DNA of 5,940 nucleotides from an uncultured bacterium (GCA_903824515.1 CAIJXA010000053.1:1-5940); one strand, 5' to 3'. Counted from the stretch's first letter, positions 1 to 5,690 are shown. The notes: a model not told the origin generated them from the sequence alone. Numbers and translations: made by a program.

Positions 1-2
1 AA

Positions 3-794
3 AAAATCATTCCCAAAGAAATCAAAGCCAATTTCACCGATCCTGAAACCAATGAAACCAAAGAAATCAGTTTCAATCTGGCCGAGCAAATCAAAACCTG
101 GCAGCAGTTTTATCAAAACCACAACCTGCCAATTCCCAACGAACAAGAAATCAAAAACAGCTGGCGCAAAAACAAAAAGGAAATCCAAAAAGCAATGGAA
201 ACATATGGCTATGACAAAATCCTCATCATCCCTGAAAACTTGCCAGCCACTGAAAAACTGCACACTCAAATGAGTCAGGGCTACAAGGAAACCTATCAAA
301 ACGACAACTTCAAAAACGCTGGCAGCTTTGCTGGCGCCAAACACAGTGAAACTCAAAAGACCAGAATCATCCTTTGCCACAATGACCAGAATACGTATCA
401 AAATCCCCAAGCTAACTTTTTTGCCAAACAAACTCTGGGCAAAAGTATCCTGCAACTTTCAGGTTTGACTGAAAAGCAATTGCAAACAAAAATCCAAAAA
501 CACGAAAACATCCCCATCAATTTTGAAACTCAAATTAACAATCAAAAAATCCAAATCCAGGCTGAGGGTCTCTCGCTCAATGAATATTTGATTTTACAAA
601 GACAATATCTCGAAACAAACCAAAAACACCTGGATGAAAAAGGTTGGACGTGGCTTCTCAAAACAAGCTCCGCTTCGCGCATCGCCGGTGCCCGTTGGAA
701 TCCTGACAATTCTCGGCTCAGCGTCAATGCCAGTGATCTGGGCCTTTCGAACGGTAGTCTTGGGTGCCGCCTCTCCCGTAGTTTTTCAAGTTAA
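3..794 (+). CDS. Partial gene: Lys/Gln/Asn-rich protein with a C-terminal DGR-target-like tail
   Basis: The frame is open from the left edge to TAA at 792-794, giving 263 residues with no start seen; the first ATG in frame (195) is internal, because coding character continues upstream of it. The body is hydrophilic, rich in Lys, Gln and Asn, and shows no membrane segment or signal peptide in the visible part. The last ~45 residues change character: GWTWLL, then GARWNPDNSRLSVNASD, then LGCRLSRSF just before the stop. This arrangement (Trp-rich lead-in, RWN..SRL.VNA.D, terminal LG.R.SRSF) resembles the C-type-lectin-like or formylglycine-generating-enzyme-like ends of proteins diversified by DGRs, which are frequent in CPR bacteria. 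The family assignment is from memory of motifs and not from alignment. The function of the body is unknown to me. It is unlike the downstream genes in base skew, so it is probably not part of their operon. Confidence 0.75.
   Translation, partial: KIIPKEIKANFTDPETNETKEISFNLAEQIKTWQQFYQNHNLPIPNEQEIKNSWRKNKKEIQKAMETYGYDKILIIPENLPATEKLHTQMSQGYKETYQNDNFKNAGSFAGAKHSETQKTRIILCHNDQNTYQNPQANFFAKQTLGKSILQLSGLTEKQLQTKIQKHENIPINFETQINNQKIQIQAEGLSLNEYLILQRQYLETNQKHLDEKGWTWLLKTSSASRIAGARWNPDNSRLSVNASDLGLSNGSLGCRLSRSFSS
681..794 (+). other. Candidate DGR variable region (VR) at the gene's 3' end
   Basis: By hand count this stretch is 62/114 G+C (54%) and only 19/114 A (17%), while 481-600 in the same gene is 39/120 G+C (about 33%) and 54/120 A (45%). 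Many codons are of the kind that adenine-directed mutagenesis of AAY produces: AAT, GAC, AAT, AGC, AAT, AGT, GAT, AAC, GGT, AGT between 699 and 758. They are followed by a GC-rich, apparently fixed block at 759-779 that could serve as the initiation-of-mutagenic-homology site. VRs typically sit at the extreme 3' end of the target gene, as here. No template repeat resembling it is visible elsewhere in the window, so this is a candidate only. Confidence 0.5.
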
Positions 795-972
795 CTTAGG
801 CTTTGGGTCTTTGGGTTTTTCTTTTGAATTTTTTAAATAATTTCAAATTAAGATTTGAGCAACATAGTAAAGGATTTTCTGTTTCAACAAAAAACAGAAG
901 ACTCAAATCTTACTTAACAAGGGTGAATTTTTTTAAATTTTTATTAAGCAACAATACGATTAATTTATTGAT
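795..972. other. Non-coding gap between the DGR-target-like gene and the mannose cluster
   Basis: This 178-base AT-rich stretch has no credible reading frame. It contains a short imperfect direct repeat (TTTGGGTC then TTTGGGTT, 803-818), T-rich runs, and the nested inverted repeat described separately. I see no convincing promoter; TACGAT at 955-960 is a 4/6 match to a -10 box without a matching -35. There is no Shine-Dalgarno sequence just before the ATG at 973; AAGGGTGA near 919-926 is too far upstream (about 47 bases) to serve. Confidence 0.7.
849..912. repeat. Nested inverted repeat (stem within a stem)
   Basis: The outer arms are a perfect 11-base inverted pair, TAAGATTTGAG (849-859) and CTCAAATCTTA (902-912). 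Inside them is a second perfect 8-base pair, TTCTGTTT (877-884) and AAACAGAA (892-899), with a 7-base loop. The 17 unpaired bases on the left between the two stems (860-876), against only two on the right (900-901), make a large asymmetric bulge. No T-run follows the outer stem, so it is not an ordinary intrinsic terminator. It lies 54 bases after the stop of the DGR-target-like gene. It could be a folded RNA, a cruciform, or a decayed mobile-element end. Confidence 0.7.
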
Positions 973-1317
973 ATGAAAATAAAAAATGACAAGCGACCAT
1001 GGGGAAATTTTCGCCAATTCACTGAAAACGAAGTTTCAACTGTGAAATTGATTAAGGTTGAAAGTGGGCAACGTTTGAGCTTACAAAAACATCTCAGGCG
1101 CAGCGAATTTTGGGTTGTTCTTGCTGGTAATCCAATCGTCACCATTGATGGGCAAGTCAGTCATGCGAAAGTTGGGGACGAATTCCTGATTCCTCAAGAA
1201 GCGGTGCACCGCTTGGAGGCTAAAGAAAATAATGTTCAAATTCTAGAAATTGCATTTGGAGATTTTGAAGAAAGTGATATAATCAGACTAGAAGACCTTT
1301 ATGGTCGCAAATCTTAA
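973..1317 (+). CDS. Cupin, mannose-6-phosphate isomerase type
   Basis: This 114-residue single-domain cupin resembles the isomerase domain at the C-terminus of ManC-type bifunctional enzymes (MannoseP_isomer family). Visible hallmarks are RPWG (8-11), the first cupin motif SLQKHLRRSEFWVVLAG (36-52) with likely metal ligands Q38, H40 and E45, and the second motif with GDEFLIP (68-74) and the fourth ligand H79. The tail EIAFGDFEESDIIRLEDLYGR (92-112) is typical of this family. The expected reaction is interconversion of mannose 6-phosphate and fructose 6-phosphate in the cytoplasm; there is no signal peptide. The nucleotidyltransferase half of ManC is absent. The ATG at 973 is preferred because RPWG normally lies close to the start, although no ribosome-binding site is visible. 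The gene ends 17 bases before the next, suggesting co-transcription. It could instead bind another sugar phosphate. Confidence 0.85.
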   Translation: MKIKNDKRPWGNFRQFTENEVSTVKLIKVESGQRLSLQKHLRRSEFWVVLAGNPIVTIDGQVSHAKVGDEFLIPQEAVHRLEAKENNVQILEIAFGDFEESDIIRLEDLYGRKS

Positions 1318-1334
1318 GTGTGCAAAAATAAAAA

Positions 1335-3167
1335 ATGATAAAGATAAAATCAACATTCTATCCATTTTCAGTCGTATCTCACGAAAAAAAAGTGGTTCTT
1401 GTCTATGGCTTGAAAAATCTTATTGAAACAAAACTTTTTTTGTCTCAGAGTGATGATGGTTTGTCATTTAAAAATAAATATGAAATCCAGTTGCTTTTGG
1501 AAAGTGGAAAAAGAAAACGACTGGTTGATTGCGACGCTCTTTGTTTCTTTGCTTATGGAAAGCAGGCTTATCTTGCATTTGAGCAAATAGTCAGAGGGAA
1601 AAGACAAATTTTGATTGCGCAGTCTGATGATATGCTAAATTTCATTGTCAAAAAACAGGCGACTGATTTGGCTGGTATGTATCCAGTTGTTTCAAATCAC
1701 AAATATAAGAAAAACTTCTTGGCGTATTATGGTGATAAGTCTATTCGGGTTGCCGCTTCTGACAATTTGACTGATTGGCACACCACCAGTGCATTGCTGC
1801 CAACTCGAAATGATTTTTTTGATGATGGCGCGCTACTGCATGTTATTAGCAGTGTGATTGTTGATCGGGGAATTTTGGTTTTGTATGATGCCAGAAGTGA
1901 TCAGAAAAACAGTCACAGGATAAAGATTGGTTGCGCAATGTTTTCTTTTGACAAGCCGTATGCTCCGATATGGAGATCGCAAGTTCCCATCTGGGAAGAA
2001 ACTGCAGAAAAAAGAAAACACAAGGTGCGGTTTTTGGGTTGCGTAATTGTGGCTGAATCGTTGCATATATATTGGTCTTCTTTGGAGAATGAATTTTTTG
2101 TAAAAACTATCAATCTTGCATCTTCAGGTCTGATTGCTGCAAAAAAAACCAGACTGCTAAAACGGCATCTTAGCAATCCAATTTTAAAACCCCTGGCTGC
2201 CAACAAATGGGAACAAGATGCTACTTTCAATCCGGCCGCTGTCTATTTGGAGGATAAGATTCATTTGCTGTATCGAGCAATTGGTGAAAATGGAGTTTCA
2301 GTTTTGGGCTATGCGGCTTCAAATGATGGAATCTTGGTTAATGAAAGATTGAATTATCCTGTTTTTTCATTGGCGCAAAATTTGAAAATTTTCAAAAATA
2401 AACCAGCCATTGCTTCTCCATATGTTTCGGGTGGCAGTTGGGCAGGCTGCGAAGATCCTCGCGCAACCGTGATTGGAAAACGTATTTATGTAACGTATGT
2501 TTTTTTTGATGGCTGTAATCCTCCCGGAGTTGCTTTGACATCTATCAGCGTTGCTGATTTTTTGAATAAGAATTGGAATTGGAAAAGGCCGAAATTGATT
2601 TCTAAAGTCGGTGAAATTCAAAAAAATTGGATGATATTTCCAGAGAAAATAAATGGAAAATATGCAATTTTGCACAGCATCACACCTAAAATTTCCATAG
2701 AATATGTGGATAGTCTTGACCGCGAAGGAATCACGATTGAAAGCATGAAAAAGGCCGGGGTTGATGAACATCGTTGGGATAATATTGTCAGAGGGGCTGG
2801 AGCTCCGCCACTTTTGACAAAATATGGTTGGTTGGTTTTGTATCATGCCATGGACAAGCGAGACCCGAATAAGTACAAAGTGGGCGCAATGATTCTTGAC
2901 TACAGCGATCCAACTAAAATTTTGCATCGCTGCAATTATCCGATCTTGGAACCAACAGCTCACTATGAAAATCATGGCGCTAAGGCCGGCGTGGTCTATG
3001 TCTGCGGGGCTGTTATCAAGGAAAATACACTCTTTGTTTATTATGGTGGAGCGGATAGCGTGGTTTGTGTAGCTACGGAAAATGTTGATGAATTCTTGAA
3101 AGAATTGACTCAAACAGTGCCGCACGTTTCTGCCAAGCCAGCTCTTTTGGAAATTATTAATAACTAA
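1335..3167 (+). CDS. Two-propeller glycosidase-related protein with C-terminal GH130 domain
   Basis: This is a 610-residue protein. Residues ~280-590 form a GH130 (mannoside phosphorylase/mannosidase) five-bladed propeller: NPILKP (281-286), ATFNPAA (296-302), LLYRA (311-315), CEDPR (372-376, with D374 matching the family's proton-donor Asp), MIFPEKINGKY (433-443), GAGAPPL (487-493), GWLVLYHA (498-505) and VYYGGADS (568-575). Residues 1-270 lack these motifs but carry propeller-like Ser-x-Asp blade turns (SQSDDGLSF, AQSDDMLNF, AASDNLTDW), so I read them as a diverged second propeller. GH130 enzymes are usually ~300-350 residues; this is about twice that. At positions where the next gene has NKDA and FHR, this protein has QKNW (429-432) and LHS (446-448), so activity may be altered. 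No signal peptide or membrane segment is visible. There is no Shine-Dalgarno site; the start follows an A-rich leader 17 bases after the cupin stop. Confidence 0.85.
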   Translation: MIKIKSTFYPFSVVSHEKKVVLVYGLKNLIETKLFLSQSDDGLSFKNKYEIQLLLESGKRKRLVDCDALCFFAYGKQAYLAFEQIVRGKRQILIAQSDDMLNFIVKKQATDLAGMYPVVSNHKYKKNFLAYYGDKSIRVAASDNLTDWHTTSALLPTRNDFFDDGALLHVISSVIVDRGILVLYDARSDQKNSHRIKIGCAMFSFDKPYAPIWRSQVPIWEETAEKRKHKVRFLGCVIVAESLHIYWSSLENEFFVKTINLASSGLIAAKKTRLLKRHLSNPILKPLAANKWEQDATFNPAAVYLEDKIHLLYRAIGENGVSVLGYAASNDGILVNERLNYPVFSLAQNLKIFKNKPAIASPYVSGGSWAGCEDPRATVIGKRIYVTYVFFDGCNPPGVALTSISVADFLNKNWNWKRPKLISKVGEIQKNWMIFPEKINGKYAILHSITPKISIEYVDSLDREGITIESMKKAGVDEHRWDNIVRGAGAPPLLTKYGWLVLYHAMDKRDPNKYKVGAMILDYSDPTKILHRCNYPILEPTAHYENHGAKAGVVYVCGAVIKENTLFVYYGGADSVVCVATENVDEFLKELTQTVPHVSAKPALLEIINN

Positions 3168-3245
3168 TTTTCCTACTATCAAGTTGCATTCAGCCGAAAA
3201 ACAAACTTGCAAAGCTTTAATTAATCCAAAATAAATCAGCAAACT

Positions 3246-5138
3246 ATGCTTGTAGTCAGAAGATCAACTCATAACCCACTTTTGAAACCAATTTCCGACC
3301 ATTCTTGGGAATCGTTCGGCACTTTTAATTGGTGTCCAATTCAAGACAAAAATAAAGTCCATGCTTTGTATCGAGCGGAATCAGAAATGGAATATGTTCA
3401 CAAAAAAGAATTGAGAATTTCTTCGATCGGTTATACTCAAAGTGAAGATGGTCATCATTATGAGCAGCGCAGGCAATTCATTGCGCCGGAATACGAGTGG
3501 GAGCAATTTGGTTGTGAGGATCCGCGGGTGACAAAAATTGAAGATACTTACTACATTTTTTATACGGCACTTTCGGTTTTTCCATTTGCAGCCGAAGGAA
3601 TCAAAATCGCAGTTGCAACCACAAAGGATTTCAAAAAAATAATTCAAAAACGTTTAGTCACGCCATTTAATGCTAAGGCGATGGTACTTTTTCCTGAAAA
3701 AATAAATGGAAAATATGTTGCGATGCTCAGCGCTCACACCGACAAGCCGCCAGTTATTACAGCCTTGGCCGAGTTTGATAATTTGGAAGAAATGTGGTCG
3801 CCAACTTATTGGGAAAAATGGCACAGTGAAATCGAGAGTCATCGAATTGTTCTGCGTAGAGGGGAAAGCGATCATGTTGAAATAGGTTCAGCTCCGATTA
3901 AAACTAAGGATGGATGGCTTTTGATTTATTCTCATATTCAAAATTATTTTAGTGAGCATAAAATTTTTGGTATCGAGGCTTTACTTTTGGATTTGAAAGA
4001 TCCTAGCAAGATTGTTGCCAGGACGCATGGGCCACTGCTTGTGCCGGAGGAAACCTATGAAGAATTTGGGCAAGTGCCAAATGTAATTTTTCCCTCAGGA
4101 TCTTTCGTGGCTGGCAAAAAACTCTTTATTTATTATGGCGCCACGGACACAACTTGTTGTCGGGCAAGTGTTAATCTTGCCGATTTATTGGCGAGTATCA
4201 AGGGGCAAGCGGTTTTTTCCCGCAGCAAAAAAAATCCTATCCTGCTACCCATTGAAAATCATGCTTGGGAAAATAAGGCTGTGTTTAATCCAGCCGCGGT
4301 TGAATTGAAAGGCAGCGTGCATATTGTTTATAGGGCGATGGGCAGTGATGACACTTCCGTGATGGGTTATGCTGTTTCAAAAAATGGCAAAGATATTTTA
4401 GAAAGATTGGAGGGGCCGATTTATGTGCCTCGGGAGGGTTTTGAAATGAAGTCGCATCCAGGAAACTCTGGCTGCGAAGATCCTCGCATTACTCATCTTG
4501 AGGATAGATTGTTTATGTTTTATACGGCTTATGATGGGGTCAATCCGCCAGGCGTTGCCGCCACAAGCATCGCGGTGGATGATTTTCTGAAAAGAAAATG
4601 GGATTGGACAAAACCGGCAATCATCACTCCGTTGGGAATTGACAACAAAGATGCTTGTCTGTTTCCAGAAAAAATCAAGCAGCATTATTTGGTTTTTCAT
4701 CGAGCGCACAATCATATTTGCCTGGATCCAATTAAATCAGCTAATTTCGAGCTGGATAAAATTGAAAGTTTCACGCCGATTGTCGGCCCGCGAACAGGCA
4801 TGTGGGACAGTCAGAAAGTTGGCATTGCTGCTCCGCCAATCAAAACGAAGGAAGGTTGGCTACTATTTTATCATGGCGTTTCAGATACTAGCACTTATCG
4901 AGTTGGGGCAATTTTACTTGCCTTGAAAGATCCAGCTATTGTGCTGGCCAGGACTACTGATCCTATTTTTGAACCTGTTACTGACTATGAAAACATCGGG
5001 CAGGTTTCTCGCGTGGTTTTCCCTTGTGGGGTTGTGAATCAAGGAGACAAGATTTTTATGTATTATGGCGGGGGAGACAGTGTGGTTGGTGTTGCCACGG
5101 CTAGCATTGAAGAAATTCTTGAGGCGATGGATGTTTAG
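3246..5138 (+). CDS. Tandem GH130 domain protein (putative mannoside phosphorylase)
   Basis: This 630-residue protein contains two complete GH130 propellers in tandem. Domain 1 (~10-313) has NPLLKP, CEDPR (90-94, D92), LFPEKINGKY (148-157), GWLLIYSH (223-230) and YYGATDT (296-302), but FNWCP (23-27) replaces FNPAA, and MLSA replaces FHR. Domain 2 (~330-627) is closer to canonical: NPILLP (330-335), FNPAA (347-351), YRAMG, CEDPR (410-414, D412), NKDACLFPEK (467-476), FHR (484-486), APPI, GWLLFYHG (537-544) and YYGGGDS (606-612). GH130 enzymes cleave or make beta-mannosidic bonds by single-displacement inversion; many use phosphate and release mannose 1-phosphate. Domain 2 is the better candidate for activity. 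The protein looks cytoplasmic. The start ATG follows a 78-base gap with no clear ribosome-binding site, but NPLLKP begins only ten residues in, as expected. Phosphorylase versus hydrolase and the substrate cannot be settled here. Confidence 0.88.
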   Translation: MLVVRRSTHNPLLKPISDHSWESFGTFNWCPIQDKNKVHALYRAESEMEYVHKKELRISSIGYTQSEDGHHYEQRRQFIAPEYEWEQFGCEDPRVTKIEDTYYIFYTALSVFPFAAEGIKIAVATTKDFKKIIQKRLVTPFNAKAMVLFPEKINGKYVAMLSAHTDKPPVITALAEFDNLEEMWSPTYWEKWHSEIESHRIVLRRGESDHVEIGSAPIKTKDGWLLIYSHIQNYFSEHKIFGIEALLLDLKDPSKIVARTHGPLLVPEETYEEFGQVPNVIFPSGSFVAGKKLFIYYGATDTTCCRASVNLADLLASIKGQAVFSRSKKNPILLPIENHAWENKAVFNPAAVELKGSVHIVYRAMGSDDTSVMGYAVSKNGKDILERLEGPIYVPREGFEMKSHPGNSGCEDPRITHLEDRLFMFYTAYDGVNPPGVAATSIAVDDFLKRKWDWTKPAIITPLGIDNKDACLFPEKIKQHYLVFHRAHNHICLDPIKSANFELDKIESFTPIVGPRTGMWDSQKVGIAAPPIKTKEGWLLFYHGVSDTSTYRVGAILLALKDPAIVLARTTDPIFEPVTDYENIGQVSRVVFPCGVVNQGDKIFMYYGGGDSVVGVATASIEEILEAMDV

Positions 5139-5170
5139 TAGTTTTTGAATCAATAAGGTTGATTGGGGTG

Positions 5171-5193
5171 AAAGCTCGTCATGAGTTTGTTTT
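5171..5193 (+). terminator. Weak candidate terminator after the tandem GH130 gene
   Basis: The sequence AAAGCTC, GTCAT, GAGTTT can form a six-pair stem (AAA-CTC with GAG-TTT) with one bulged G and a five-base loop, followed by a T-rich run (TTTGTTTT, 5186-5193). The stem is short and mostly A-T, so the call is weak. A second hairpin just upstream (AATCAA 5148-5153 with TTGATT 5159-5164) is followed by a G-run, not a T-run, and is not a terminator by itself. Confidence 0.25.
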
Positions 5194-5196
5194 GAA

Positions 5197-5224
5197 TTGA
5201 CACAATTTAAAAAACAAGTATAAT
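5197..5224 (+). promoter_or_regulatory. Near-consensus sigma70-type promoter
   Basis: A perfect -35 box TTGACA (5197-5202) and a perfect -10 box TATAAT (5219-5224) are separated by a 16-base AT-rich spacer. The start of transcription would fall near 5231. It is the best promoter match in the window and faces the tRNA cluster, which it most likely drives as one transcript ending at the terminator near 5800. Confidence 0.88.
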
Positions 5225-5230
5225 AGGGAA

Positions 5231-5337
5231 TGTTATCGTAATTTTTGAAATATTGATGTGATGTGTGATTGCAAAGCAGTTTTGCTAGTAATCTGGCAGC
5301 TCTACATCGAAATTAGGAAGCTAGGTTTTAAAAATAT
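5231..5337 (+). other. Transcribed leader of the tRNA operon
   Basis: About 107 bases lie between the predicted transcription start and the first tRNA. They include a small hairpin (GCAAA 5271-5275 with TTTGC 5280-5284) and an 11-base copy (TCTGGCAGCTC, 5292-5302) of the D-arm of the tRNA that follows (5353-5363). A reading frame opens at ATG 5261, but it runs straight through the tRNA and is not credible as a protein. The leader is presumably removed by tRNA processing enzymes. Confidence 0.55.
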
Positions 5338-5411
5338 AGCGGGATGGAGCAGTCTGGCAGCTCGCGTGGCTCATAACCACGAGGTCGTAGGTTCGAATCC
5401 TACTCCCGCAA
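5338..5411 (+). tRNA. Initiator tRNA-Met (anticodon CAT)
   Basis: A full cloverleaf of 74 bases with anticodon CAT at 5372-5374. Initiator traits are the unpaired 1-72 position (A1 against A72), the A11:T24 pair in the D-stem GAGC/GCTC, and the D-loop AGTCTGGCAG closely matching bacterial tRNA-fMet. The anticodon stem is CGTGG/CCACG, so only two of the three usual G-C pairs next to the loop are present; the 29-41 pair is T-A. The T-arm is GTAGG TTCGAAT CCTAC. The 3' CCA is not encoded (ACA follows position 72). First gene of the tRNA operon. Confidence 0.93.
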
Positions 5412-5453
5412 CAGACAAACTGGTTTGAAATGTCAAAAAATAAATTTCAAATT

Positions 5454-5514
5454 CCAAACAAATTTAATTTTTCAAATTAAAAACCAAGGAGCTTTTGTTT
5501 TTAATTTTGTTTGG
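5454..5514. repeat. AT-rich inverted repeat between the two CAT tRNAs
   Basis: The outer arms CCAAACAAATTTAA (5454-5467) and TTAATTTTGTTTGG (5501-5514) are complementary at 13 of 14 positions. An overlapping internal hairpin, TTAATTT (5464-5470) with AAATTAA (5474-5480), is perfect over 7 bases, so two alternative folds compete. The motif TTTCAAATT occurs at 5445-5453 and 5470-5478, and again far upstream at 841-849. The rest of the 5412-5547 spacer is AT-rich with nothing coding. Confidence 0.6.
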
Positions 5515-5547
5515 TATTGGTCTTTTATTGTTTGTGATTTTCGCAGG

Positions 5548-5621
5548 GGCAGGGTAGCTCAGTTGGTTAGAGCACAGCCTTCATAAGGCTGGGGTCGCGA
5601 GTCCGAGTCTCGCCCCTGCTA
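5548..5621 (+). tRNA. tRNA with CAT anticodon, probably elongator Met
   Basis: A 74-base cloverleaf with anticodon CAT at 5582-5584 in loop TTCATAA, closed by CAGCC/GGCTG. The acceptor is GGCAGGG paired with CCCTGCT, ending in a G1-T72 wobble like that of some Gram-positive elongator tRNA-Met. The D-arm is GCTC AGTTGGTTA GAGC. The T-loop reads TCCGAGT, so C replaces the near-universal T55. No CCA is encoded. Isoleucine tRNA carrying lysidine at C34 also has a CAT gene anticodon and cannot be fully excluded; the loop and D-arm favour Met. Confidence 0.88.
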
Positions 5622-5635
5622 CTTGAGATAGTATA

Positions 5636-5683
5636 AAGTATTTTGTATGAAGTATTTTGTATAAATACCATAATACATAATAC
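5636..5683. repeat. Tandem AT-rich repeats before tRNA-Asp
   Basis: A 14-base unit AAGTATTTTGTATG (5636-5649) is repeated immediately as AAGTATTTTGTATA (5650-5663). A 7-base unit ATAATAC then repeats at 5670-5676 and 5677-5683. The two sets are roughly complementary, and GTATTT/AAATAC (5652-5657 and 5663-5668) can close a small hairpin. The block fills most of the 5622-5690 spacer and looks like a slippage-prone microsatellite-like element. Confidence 0.65.
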
Positions 5684-5690
5684 AACCCAT

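Noticed and set aside
52..273. 73-codon Lys-rich + strand frame at the left edge
   Set aside because: It overlaps the longer frame that is open from the window edge and reflects only the A-rich composition.
634..840. 68-codon + strand frame overlapping the candidate VR
   Set aside because: It is an alternative frame of the GC-rich tail; the main frame continues smoothly from upstream and ends with recognisable motifs.
2367..3242. 291-codon open frame on the - strand
   Set aside because: It lies antisense to the GH130 domain of the 610-residue gene, whose + frame shows clear family motifs. Its peptide is Cys/Phe/Asn/Ile-rich without recognisable motifs, as expected of a shadow frame.
3168..3245. 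Terminator or promoter in the 78-base gap between the two GH130 genes
   Set aside because: Only a weak 6-base inverted pair (CAAGTT/AACTTG) without a T-run and no paired -35/-10 boxes are present, so the genes are better treated as one transcription unit.
5261..5428. 55-codon open frame through the initiator tRNA (MCDCKAVLL ... GSNPTPATDKLV)
   Set aside because: Its second half is simply the tRNA read as protein (the familiar GSNPTPAT artefact), and no ribosome-binding site precedes it.
5548..5621. Reading the second CAT tRNA as isoleucine tRNA (lysidine-modified)
   Set aside because: The anticodon loop TTCATAA, D-arm and G1-T72 acceptor fit elongator Met better; not fully excluded without covariance scoring.
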